Assembly: GCA_013397935.1 (NCBI GenBank)
Contig: VZRN01005166.1
Coordinates: 467,054-531,053 of the forward strand
Reading direction: 5' to 3'
DNA: 64,000 nucleotides
Source: Dasyornis broadbenti
Taxonomy: Eukaryota > Chordata > Aves > Passeriformes > Dasyornithidae
Below the pieces are notes generated by a model. That model made no database searches. It worked only from the letters and a program-made list of their open reading frames with translations, and was not told where the DNA came from. Each line of letters opens with the position of its first letter. Position 1 is the first letter of the stretch. The translations under genes were made by a program, and so were the position numbers. Positions 11,891 through 23,155 of this stretch are shown piece by piece.

Positions 11891-13197
11891 TAAGCATATA
11901 TGGAAGTTACTTTTATTTTCTCCCATTATTCTCTGTAGATTCATCAAGAAAGTATGAAAGTTTAAATACATTTATCTGTTTCCAGGCAACCTACAGTTCT
12001 ATAAGTGTTTTTCATTACCGATGTTGGCATTCCTTTTATTTCTGTGGTGAAAACGGGCTGCAGAGCATTTGCCGTGGATGTTATAGGATACTTTGTACAT
12101 TGCCTGCTTAGAATATGTTTTTGTGTTCTGAAAAGACTTTATGAGTTTTAGTCCTATCCTTGTCTTCAAAAACTCATATTGTCCTTGAGGGTACCAATGG
12201 TTCCCACATGGTTGTGTTGCAAGTCTTATTTTGCACTGATCAGAAAGGATTTGTCACAAAAAGATATCATAGAACATTTTAGACTTTAATAATTCACATT
12301 TTCTCTGAGTGCTGAAATAAAGACTGAACTGTCTAACTTTTGTGGTTGTGTGCAATGACCCTGTGGATCAATGAACTTCAAGGACCTGGTGGTAATGAAT
12401 CTGATTCGTGGTTTTTTTCTCTGAGCATGGATTTCTTTGATGCTACTTTTGTTCAAAGAGAGAAGGCTGGGGTATGCTCACATCCTCTCTATCTTTTCCC
12501 CACAAAATAATATATGTTAGCACTGATGACAATGATGATAGAAAATGGAGTTCTTTTGGAGGAAACCCAGCATCCTCTGAATTTCCTTCTGCCTTGAAGC
12601 CTGAATATAGAATAAAAACATAGTGTTCTGCCCATTTTCTTTAGAACAACCAGCAGAAAAAATTCCTCCTGCTGTGGCAGAAGATCAGACTAATATTTGC
12701 TAGTGGGCAGAAAGTTCTGATAAATGTTTCTGACCATGCCAAAAAACAATTTTGGATTTACACTATTCTTCAAACTTACTTATTTCTGCTTCAAGGGGTC
12801 TGCTTCATTACATAGCTCACACTCTCAGACAGAATTATTGTGGGGTTTCTGAGGTTTTTTTAAGCTTTCTCTCTTTATCAAACTTGATAAATGACATTCA
12901 TTAGAGCTGCAAGATTTTAAGTTTGAAATTTAATTAAAAGACACAACTGCAAGGTTATTGTAATTAAATAACATAAATTCACATGTAATTATTAATATGG
13001 AAGTTACTTTAATGGAAATGAACTATTCAATAGCTGATGTAAAATAAGTATTATTATCCCACAGTTATCACCAGATCTTATGTGAACAAGGCATTGATGA
13101 GAGCTTTTCTCTCTTTCATTTAATTAGTCCTACAAAATATCTTGAGGATAATGTTCACACTTCCTATAGAATTATAGTGATGGATTTCTTGTTTTGT
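11891..13197. other. Unique AT-rich sequence with a homeodomain-site-rich block
   Basis: No gene or repeat recognised. From about 12890 to 13135 the sequence has low complexity but is not repetitive, with several TAATTA/TTAATTA cores (for example TTTAATTAAAAG, TGTAATTATTAATATGG, TTTAATTAG) and few CpGs. This texture is typical of vertebrate conserved noncoding elements. Conservation itself cannot be seen from one sequence. Confidence 0.4.
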
Positions 13198-13946
13198 TCA
13201 TAGAATATCCTGAGTTGGAAGGTACCCATAAGGGTCATTGAAGTCCAGTTCCTGGTGCTTCACAAGACAGCCTCAGCAAAGACACCATGTGCCTGAGAGC
13301 ATTGTTCAAATACTTCTTGAGCTCTGTCAGGCTGGTGCTGTGACCACTCCCTTGGGGAGCTTGTTCCAGTGCCCAGCATCTGGGTGAAGAATCTTTTCCT
13401 AATATCCTAATATCCAATCTAAAACTCCTCTGACAGAGCTCCATGCCATCCCTTGAGTCCTATCACTGGCCACTGGAGAGAAGAGGTTGGTGCCTTCTGC
13501 TCCACTTCCCCTCATGAGGAAGCTGTAGGCTGATATGAGGTCTTCCCTCAGTCTCCCTCAGGAGAGTCCGACTGACCTCAGCTGCTCATCATATGTCTTC
13601 CCCTCAAGGCCCTTCACCCTTCTCTTTGCCCTCCTTTGAACACTCTCTAATGGTTTAATACCTTTCTCATATTGTGGCCCCTAAAACTCCAGCACTGAAG
13701 GTGAGGCTGCCCCTGGTCAGAGCAGAGCAGGACAATCCCCTCCCTTGCTCAGCTGATGATGCTGTGCCTGATGTCCCCCAGGACAGGGTTGGCCCTCCTG
13801 GCTGCCAGGGCACTGCTGACCCATGTTCAACTGACCTGGACCCCCAGGTCCCTTTCCAAGGCACTGTTTTCCAGCCTCTTGTTCCCCAGTTTGTCCATAC
13901 ATCCTGGGTTGCCCCGTTCCAGTTGAAGGATCCAGCACTTGTTTCG
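13198..13946 (-). mobile_element. CR1 LINE fragment, about 750 bp
   Basis: The left end, TCATAGAATATCCTGAGTTG followed by GAAGGTACCCATAAGG, is the reverse complement of a CR1 3' end. The rest follows the CR1 body in reverse: GTGCTGTGACCACTCCCTTG, CTGGGTGAAGAATCTTTTCC, GAGGAAGCTGTAGGCTGATA, CACTCTCTAATGGTTTAATA, and GTTGGCCCTCCTGGCTGCCA. On the minus strand, pieces of the ORF2 C-terminal region remain (the frame at 13235-13444 includes FRLDIR followed by LGK). Frameshifts and stops break it throughout. It is 5'-truncated, as most CR1 copies are. All ORFs within it are decayed LINE sequence or opposite-strand shadows. Confidence 0.9.
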
Positions 13947-16900
13947 TTGCTTTGTATCTGCTTAAATTGCACTGAAGAAGCTAATACTTTGCTTGCCAGT
14001 GAAGTAAGGAATTTTAGTTGAACAGGATTTCAACACTTCCAGGACAGAGCTATACCTTGTTTAAAGTTTCTCTCTTCAGCCCCTCTGTTTTCTGTCTTGG
14101 CAAGTACCTGAGTACCTTTACAAGGATCCATTCATAGCCTCCTCTTGGCTCTTTCCTGACTGTGGCCCTAAGGCCCATCCTGACTGTGGCTTCTGGGAAA
14201 AAACAGTGAAGAAGAAGATAAAGCAAAACCATCAAAATCCCATTAGTCTATCTCAATACTGTTTTTCACCTCACTATCTGTTTCTTGCTATCTATCTTTT
14301 AAATCATGACATAAATGCCAGATCAAAGATAAGTACACTGAATGTTTGGAAGGAGAATGTCTTGAGAAGGAGGAAGGAAGCAATGCCAGGTAGACTGGAA
14401 CGCAGAGATGAACAGGCGCTCATTGGCGATGGAGGTGGGGAAAAAAGGAGCTAAGGAATAAGAAGTGTAAGAAAAGTTGGAGAAGGGGTAAGACTACTAA
14501 TATTTTATACATCTATTGCAGAAGCTACCCAATTTGACTATTTGTTCCCTTTACCCCTTATTCTGTAGTTAAAAGAAGAAAACAAAACACAATTGCTTGA
14601 TTTAAAAAGCTGCTGTGATTGTTAATGGTTCTATTATTTTTGAATCAGTTTATACCTGTAAATTTAATCTTCTGAGGAGTGTCTAATTTCAGAAATATCT
14701 CCACTGATGTCATGGTATTTTACTTCTATATGAAATAAAGTGCTATTTGAGACGAGTAAATCTATTACTATCTTCTACCTTTCACAAGACTGCCTTCTCT
14801 GTCTCTTACAAGCTTGCTTTTACTACATAACTCTGTTAGGCTCTCCTTATGACTCCCTATTTATAAGGAACTAAGTTTAGAAATATTTGATCACATATTA
14901 GCTGTGGTATAATGTGAGAAGCTATTTGTATTTCTGCATCAGCAGATTAGGCATCAGTTATTTTCTCTCCTACATGACACCGTAAGCTGCAGTGCTGCGG
15001 TACTTTGTCAGGAAGTACCGATAGAGGAGATATATTGGGTGTGCAACCATTACTGCATCCAATGGAGAGATAAGGGTGCAGTTTTAGACTGTTGTACACT
15101 GTGCTTTGTGCTGACAAACAGGTGTCCTTTCTTGTTTCAGCAGGACACATAAATTAGTTTACAAGTTCTCTGCCCTATTAGAACTACTATGCAAGTTTAA
15201 GAAGGATCACATAGAACATACAGGTTTTTATTGTATTTAGCATAATAGGTAGATGTTGTATTTAAAGCTCCCTGCTCTAAACAGAGGTTCTCAATCTATT
15301 GTCCAAATTCTTTACTCTCACAGTGTTGTGGGAAGGATATAGATTGCAAGATGTGAGGGGAAGAAAGCTTTCCCTTTAGCATATATAGATATTGCTCTCA
15401 TTAGGTTTCAATGTGGAATCAGTGGGCTTTGTTTGGCTGAATACATCTAATATTTTCCCTCTAGTTTGAATGGAGATATGGTCAGACTTCAGTGACTTCA
15501 TACACTGCAGTAAAGGCAAAATAATTCAGTCTTCGATCTGCAGATTTCCGGAGGCAGCAAGGCAAGTAGAAACATTTTTCTTTCCCATTCTTGATCAGGC
15601 TTTTTATCAGCCATGTGGAACCACTTTTGTTTGCTCAGCCACAGTTAGACTGAGGTACATTTTAATAGGATCCATATGTTAGAAGGATTTTTAGGCCAAA
15701 TACTGGAGACTCTTCTCATTCCATGTTGGAACACAATATAAATCCTGCACATATATATCTGCATATGCATACATGTGCATGTGTTTGCATGCATACTTTT
15801 CTGTAAATATACTTTTCTTTTTCCAGTTGTTTAGAAATGTTTTCCTCACTTTAAAATGTCAGAAATATTGTAGCTAAATACCATTGCAGTTTCTAATTGT
15901 CTTCTGGAAAGTACTGAAGTTAGATCCTTATTCTAAATTATGTGGTATGGGTAGAATTAACAATTTTTCTGTCTGATGAGGAAATAATCAAGGACATATC
16001 ATGATTGTATTTAGAGGTGGATTGGGCACAGCAGCATTGTGGAAGTGTAAGGGAATGGGTGTTTCAAGAGTGAATGTGGCTTCAAAATAAGACACGTTAA
16101 TCCACTATGCTGAATGCATCCTAGAGAAAAAAGTTAAGACGTGCAACTATTTCTCCATGTTTCTTCAGTTCAGACAGCAAGATGAAATCTGATAAGAATA
16201 CAATACTAAAAAGAATTCAATGTGCTTTTATACAGGGAAGAATCTTCTCAGTATTGTATTATTTCCAGGATTTTCCAGGACTATTTCTATGTATAGGACC
16301 AGTTTTGTGGTGGTGTAACAGCCTCCCAGTGGCATTAGCCCAGAAAAGGACTGTATAATGAAGAGAAGAATGAGGCCCATTGAACTCAACAGGAAGACAG
16401 TTTTTTGACTTATATGATCAGAATAACTGAGTGATTGCCTTGTTTCTTCTATGCAAGAGAGGACACAGCTGCAGATAGAGGAGCACATTCACAGCACATC
16501 GCTACCTTGGTACCAAGGCTAAGAATGGCTTTACTAACAGCACTGGCATAGACAATATCCCCAAACAAAGTCAATTGCTGGGAAAATTTTGCAAGTTAAT
16601 CCATGGTGAGGAAGTTCATCACTGCTCACTGCATCACCACCAAATGTGAAAAGCAATAGCTTTGAAAGCTAAAACAATCCATAATTTTCTGAAAAAGGAA
16701 CTATCTCATAGCTGAAAAAGGAATAAGTATCCAAAGAAAAGTGAATGGAAGTGTAGGCAATTTGCTGTGGGCATAGAGCTAGTGGAATTGCTATTTGTCA
16801 AGAATTGACTTTTTCCTCTTCAGTGGATCTACTTCCATATTGACCTATCTTAAAATCTAAGTAATTGATGTCCACTGTGTGCTACCTTGGGATTAGAACT

Positions 16901-18634
16901 TATTCAGTCTGATTTTTATGTATTTCAACTACTTTTCACAGTTTGTCAAGTAAAAAAATTCAGTTTTAGACTAGTTGACTCAGTTGTTTCACTGAAAAGA
17001 GTCAAAGGTAAGAGATTTTCCTTGGCTCTACTCTCCTTTTTTTATTTACTGCAGAGTTTTCCTTGGTCACTTCTCTGGAAATGAGATGAGCAAACAAAAT
17101 AAAATTTAATAGCAATTTTTAATTAAAGTTTGAAAAACAGAGGAGGGAAATGCTTCTTGAAAGGTGAAGGGAGTGGTGTTTTTCTTCTGTGGGACTGAAG
17201 GAACTTGATTTCTAGATAAACATCATTTTTGAAGATTTCATTCTTTCTACAGCTGTGGGCAGGACTGTACATTCATGTTGTGTGTTCCCTGGACTGATTC
17301 CTACAATACAAAAGAATTTCAAATGATACCTCATGCAGAGTAACGCAAAACCAACGGAATAGGGTTCTTAATGTGCTTGAAAGCAGCCAATTTACATCAA
17401 CAATGGAGTGAGCCTGTTTTGGCTGATATTTAAGAATTGAAAATAAGGTCTTCACAAATATTTTGTTTGCAACAACATATCTCCCTGCTCTGAACTTCCG
17501 TGGTGACTGAAGTTGGTTGCATTCCTGGTTTTGTCTAGTATAATATTTAGCAATCTCAAAGTCCAGGATCTGAAGTTCAAGGCCATGCTGTGATATGAGT
17601 CAGAAAACTTTGGGCAGTCCTCACACTACTAAATTTAAATCTTAAAGGATATGAGGCTTTCAATTTTTTTTCTTTCTCAGTCCTCCTACCATGCCCTGCT
17701 GGTGTCAAGGGATTCTGGGCTTCCTTTTCAATGCAGTGAATGTTTCAGACTATCTTTGGTTTTCTGAAACTAGATGATCTCATGGTCCCCAGTTTCCAGG
17801 GACCACCTAGGTTGTTTCTCAGAATCAGTCTCCAACAGTTCATTCTTCCCAAAGCAATTTTTACCCCCTTGGAATCTCCCTTTACACAGAGTTCAGAAAA
17901 TGATCAGTTTTCAGTTTTAACTGGAGCTTGCCATTCCCCACCCCCACACCCCCAAATGTCAGTATTTCCTGTGGAAATCAAATTTTTAGTTTCAACCAGG
18001 TTTTAACAAAGAATCTAGCTGCCACAAAACTTGGTCATAGTAAACTGCGAGCCAAACTGTGGAAACTCTTCATGCCAGTGCTCAAAGCAACCCAAACCAC
18101 AATCATCCTGCCTAGAAATTAATCAAAACAGTAAAGACAACACTGAATATCATTTTCAGCTAGAGTTTTACCCGCCTTCTGGAAATGAAACACACATTGG
18201 AACCAAATGTTGTTTAAATCAAATGAGTGATTATAGCAGGCGGTAAGACATGAGACATGTTCACTCATTAGTGATCTACTGGAATGTATTTGTGGCTTGG
18301 ACATCCTCTTGACTCCTGAGAATCTTTATCCTGTTGCATTTCCCACTATCATTTCTTTTTCCTTTCTTGGCAGAAGAGCCACAGACAATTTAGATAGCTA
18401 TCTTCATATGGGTTAAACCAATTTGATCTGGCCCAAGTACATAAAGTGTTAAACCAGATTAATTACTATGAAGTTTGTTCCTCCTGACTGGCAAGTGTAT
18501 TAAATCACTTTAAAAGAGTCTATTTTAGAATATTCTTTCTACTGGTTACTTGACAGGGGAAAAATTTGTCCACCCAATAAAAAATAAAGTCCACCCTATT
18601 ACACTGAAAGCTGCTTTCTTTTGCATACATTTTG
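13947..18634. other. Unique AT-rich sequence, no gene recognised
   Basis: No repeat family or convincing exon found in about 4.7 kb. A stretch at 15746-15812 alternates purine and pyrimidine (ATATATATCTGCATATGCAT, then GTGCATGTG and GCATGCATAC). Short frames such as 13674-14021 reach in from the CR1 copy and are not genes. Confidence 0.6.
15746..15812. repeat. AT/CATG-rich alternating simple sequence
   Basis: The block runs through CACATATATATCTGCATATG and ATACATGTGCATGTGTTTGC and ends in GCATGCATAC. It is an impure microsatellite with Z-DNA and cruciform potential and no sign of a function. Confidence 0.6.
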
Positions 18635-18812
18635 TCACAGAATCACAGAATTGTTAGTGTTGGAAGAGACCTCTGGAGATCATCTAGTTCAGCTTCCCTT
18701 CCAAGACCTAGAGCAGGTCACAAAAGAATGGGTCCAGGTGGGTTTTGAATGTCTCCAGAGAGGGAGACTCCACAACCTCCCTTACATAGGGTGTCCTTCT
18801 TGGGAAGTCCTG
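18635..18812 (-). mobile_element. CR1 LINE, 3' fragment
   Basis: TCACAGAATCACAGAATTGT followed by GTTGGAAGAGACCTCTGGAG and CATCTAGTTCAGC is the canonical reverse complement of a CR1 3' end. The following CAGGTCACAAAAGAATGGGT, then AGGTGGGTTTTGAATGTCTC, is the same subfamily segment seen again near 55010-55055. The copy is truncated after about 180 bases. Confidence 0.9.
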
Positions 18813-21800
18813 CTGCTATGACCCAAGTTGTAGCTAATTTGAATTTACATTTCACAAGGAAAGATATTCTGTGTGATCAGCTAAAACAAAATCTCATTAC
18901 TGTGGTCTAGAATTTTCTTTAAAGGATGGCTGGCAGCCCCATTTCTTGCAGCAAGAATCTTAGTGCAAACTAGGTAAAATGGGATGCTTCTTTCATATAA
19001 CAATAGTTAAGCAAAACTAGCTGAACTATCTGTTCAGAATTTGAGAAAGTTACTGGCCATTCACAATGCACTAGGGAAGTTTCCTAAAATATCTACAGTT
19101 TTTTGTTTCTGTCTGTATATTTTCTTACAGTCAGATCAGTTAAGAATTTGTTTCACTGTTAAAAAACTCCAAATTTCCACCCTACCACATTATACAAATT
19201 TGATAGACCTGAAATGCTTTTGTGAAGGGTGAACTAAAAAAAAAAAAAAAAAAGTATCTCAAAAATGTCAATGTTTAGATTTTTCTATTTAGAACTCTGG
19301 TATTTTTTTTCTTCAGAATTTCAAGAAACAAATCTAGTCATCCAACAATTCTGAGGTAACATCAATTATTTTTATTGCAGATTGGAAGAAATTTTGATGT
19401 GTGAAAACATTTATTATAAACATTTGCTTATGGAAAAGCCACTTTTTTTACGTTGTACTCAAGTCCTCAAGAGCAACTGAGAAATGAGTCCAGTGAATAT
19501 TTAGTGTTTGGCAGCTTAACACTCCTTTAGTAAAAGAAACTTCACTGGTGTTATCTCACTTTCTATATTTCTGTATAAATGAAACACAGAAGAGCTCTGC
19601 TGTTTGCCATGCATTTTATCTAAATGACTCAAACATGGATTTCCGTTACCATAAATCCATATATATATATTTAGGAATACAATTCACATATGACTTCATT
19701 TTACCACTGTCCCAAATCCAATCCCAGAATTTAATATAAATAAATGCTCACTGTGAACTCTTTCTGTGATATCTTTTTTCATTTGTTTCTCATTAAAGCC
19801 AGCAGTGTAAATTTAACATTCATAAATTACATAATTTTATCAAGAATGTTTTATAACAAATTTATAACGTAAAAGAGAATGTTTGACCTTGAAAAGACAA
19901 AGTTTAGTTTTCATCAAAATTTTAAAAATTAAGGAACAGAGATTTTCCCATCTATACTCCCACACAGGAAAAATTTTGAAACATCGTGAAAGAAAAAAGT
20001 TGAGAAAGAGATAAACAGTTTGTAATATCTTCATGTCCATAGGGTTAATGAGTTTAAAAAAAAAAAAAGAAAGCTGAAATTAAAAATTGCATTTACTTAT
20101 TTTATATCTCAGTTGCAATTTTTGTAATTAAAAAGCCCAACACAACTAATATGATATTTTGTTAAAAATAAATAATGTTTTCTGAACAACTAACGGCTTA
20201 GTACCTTTAGGGTTTCAGTTGTAATTTGACAAAGACATCCTAGTAATGTCTTTCAGTGTCTTTATCTCTTGAGCAAAGGTACAGGACATTTCATTGCCTC
20301 TAATGTCCTCAACTACTACATGCTCAGGAAAGAAAAATCAATATGGAATAGGCAACAACAGGAAGCAAATGTGTTAGTGCAGTGTTAGGTAGTGCAGTCT
20401 TGACTCTAAAAATCTTGTTCAGGGTGGACATCACATTCTTCAAACATTCTTGAAGATCTCTGATGTCTCTTTGGCACTCCAGATCCAGACAAATCAAGGA
20501 AACTTTATTAATTACCTAACAAACCCAGAAGTGTCTTCCTAGGGTCCAAAGAGTTGAAGGAAAAATAGAGCCAAAATGTGTACTTGAAAAATATTGCATC
20601 CCTTTGTCATTGATTCTTGTCACTGCTAGTATTGTGGTGACGAGTCCTTTACCATCAGTTGCCTCAAAATTTTCTTAATCTGTTTCTTTGAGAATTGGAC
20701 TTGTCTGATGAAAGTTGCCCTGTGTGTTGAGTTTTTTCCATCAGCTTACGCAGTGGTTCCCATTTCATGTATTTGAATGCACTTTAGAAGACTGCTGCCC
20801 TCGTTAAGTACATAAGCTGGACTCATATTTCATATGGCAGGAGTTACACTGGTGAAAACAAGATCAAATAGCGTACAGCTGGTTTTGCTGTGAACACCAC
20901 CACTCTCTTTGCCTCTTGGTGTGGCTTACCTTGGCTGTGGCTGCTGTTGACATGATCACTTAGCAGGAACTTGTTGCAGGTGGAATGAGAAGGCTTACTC
21001 ACAAGAGCATTAAGGTAACTTAATAAAATACAGTTTTAGTGGAGAAAAAATAATAGCTTATAGTTGCAGCAAATATTCATACTAAACTGTAAACATTTGT
21101 ATCTTTTACTGCTCAGTATTTGAAAAGGAAATTCAGTATGTTAGTTAATAACAGTGGCTGATACTAACCATTATAGCAATGCCACAAAACTTCATGGAAG
21201 CACTTTTGTCTTGACCAGTTGTCAGAATTGCTCTTCATATCTTGGGGTATAATTTGATGAATGCAAAAAACAGCACTTAAAAATGAAAAGGACTAAAATT
21301 GCAAATGGAAGGCCAGCAGCAGAGTACTAACGTACATAAAAAATGTTCTAACACTTCTGAGAGGGCACAGAACTAGGCTTTTATGTTTTAACATTTTAAT
21401 GTAAATTGTTGCTGACCCAAGTGGTTATTTAAAATTTGATACAGGGCCAGTTGCAGCTAGGATAAGAAACTGGTGATAGATGCTCTCCAGTTAATTTGCA
21501 AAAGACATACAAAATTCCATTTCCCTTATATCAAGAATCCAACAGCAGAAAGTTTATTTGCTCACAGCTTCAAGTCCCTTTAACAGAACCAAAGAAAGGC
21601 ATATCCATATCTGTCTTTTGGTTTTCCTTACAGCTATGCTCCAGCCCTTAATCTAGTGGTCTATTTGGCATTCTGCTCCTCTTATGCAGCTTCTCTCATC
21701 TTTCATCTCTTCACATAAGCACACAAAACTCCATTAAAACAATAAAAAGTCTATAAAGCTTTTCCATTCAGATATAAATTGGACAAGTCTTCCTTTTTTA

Positions 21801-23079
21801 CACAGCCTGGCAATATATTTCAATGTTTGGGATATGTGTCTAGGACAATTTGAAGAACTCGTAATTCTTTTTTCTTGTTACTCATTACACTCATGAAGCT
21901 TTCTGTGATTTGATATCAAGTATAGCAGATGTGCCATGTGGTTCTCCTTAGCTGGGTATATGCAAACATAAGTGCACACTGCTTCTGAGTGTTCCTGGGG
22001 TGGGCTGGGTAGAGAATTACTTGCCACTAGCAATAAGCAGCAGTTAAACTGAAGTAGAAATACTTTATCTAAACTTGTGATCAGGACAAAATATCAAAAC
22101 TTGTGATTGGGACAATTGCTCTCTCTCTTTCATCCGATACACAGAGATACTTATTTCCCTCCTTTCAATGCTGTATCTCTACCTCTAATGTGATGAATTT
22201 GATGTTAACTCAGCTGAACTGGTTTATCAGTTGGAGAAAAATCCTTACTCAGCAGATGCCTCTTCTGGTTTTGATTTGCAAATCTACTGTTGCCTTGAAA
22301 GGAGACAAAGAAACTGAGGAAATAAACTTATTGGGCAAAAGCATCTAGTTTGGATAACAACTAGCTATTCTGAAAAGAGAATTTAAGAAGTTATGACTTT
22401 GCACCAAGATAAGAGATAGCCTTTTTTGTTTTGGGGCCTAGAAAAGCCTGTGTGGGTTAGCTGAGGACTTAAAATATTAAAAGCTTTGTTCTGACTGAGA
22501 TGATGATGATTGAATGTGATGATTTCTTAAAAACCCAAAATAATTCATCAAAAGCCCTTCATAAGATTTTATAACCATCACTGGATGTGGTTATGTACAC
22601 ATAGAATAAATATATTCATTCTATTGGCTTACAGTGTCCAGTTCTGATCGAAAGGAGGCAGAGTTCAAGACAATCAGTGATGCTATTTTCTCCTTGTCAA
22701 AAGTAAACCCTTTACTTTTACATCTGCACACATCTAAGTTTTTCCTCAACTAAGAATGCATCGCTTTCCAACTTAAATGCCTTCTCTGGTGGTGGTGTAA
22801 TATTTAGCCTTTGATATATAATGTTTATATCTTTCTATATAGGCATGCACATGTTGAACTCAAATGTATGTGTATTTACACGTACATTTGAACATGGATT
22901 TTACAAAGGCACACAGCATAGAGAACTAATTATCAGTATCCACTTCTAGAACCTAAATTTAGCTGTAAATGAAAGAAAGTAGACATTACTGTGTTTCACT
23001 GGCAGTTCATGTTCACATTTCACCAGAATCTCTGTGTAAGGTCACTATCATTGATCCCATAGTAATTTTCAACTGATTT
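18813..23079. other. Unique AT-rich sequence, no gene recognised
   Basis: Contains an uninterrupted A18 run at 19236-19253, a shorter A-run near 20056-20068, a two-copy tandem duplication at about 22073-22118 (AAACTTGTGAT-CAGGACAA units), and the long hairpin at 22851-22895. Neither A-run has an AATAAA-preceded gene-like sequence before it, so I do not call retrogene tails. ORF density is low. Confidence 0.6.
22851..22895 (+). repeat. Long near-perfect inverted repeat (hairpin)
   Basis: Bases 22861-22874 (CAAATGTATGTGTA) pair with 22877-22890 (TACACGTACATTTG) over 14 positions. One is a G-U wobble when read as plus-strand RNA, and only two bases separate the arms. ATGTT at 22851-22855 can also pair with AACAT at 22891-22895 across a five-base bulge. 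On the minus strand the wobble becomes an A-C mismatch, so the plus-strand fold is better. The hairpin is too short for a usual microRNA precursor; a cruciform-prone palindrome is the simplest description. Confidence 0.65.
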
Positions 23080-23155
23080 GAGTCCCTTTGAGGCCATCAG
23101 GTCCAAACTCCTACTCAGAGCAAATCCATGAGATCACTGACAAAGTGGTAAAGGG
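23080..23155 (-). mobile_element. Degenerate CR1 3' fragment
   Basis: CTTTGAGGCCATCAGGTCCA followed by AACTCCTACTCAGAGCAAAT resembles the CR1 segment GAGGTCATCTGGTCCAACCCCCCTGCTCAGAGCAGG in reverse orientation. Only about 75 bases can be aligned by eye. Confidence 0.45.

Noticed and set aside
13235..14021. ORFs of up to 115 codons on both strands
   Set aside because: They are decayed CR1 ORF2 pieces on the minus strand or its antisense shadow.
19236..19253. A18 run as the tail of a processed retrogene
   Set aside because: The preceding sequence has no gene similarity, no AATAAA at the right distance and no flanking duplication that I could find.
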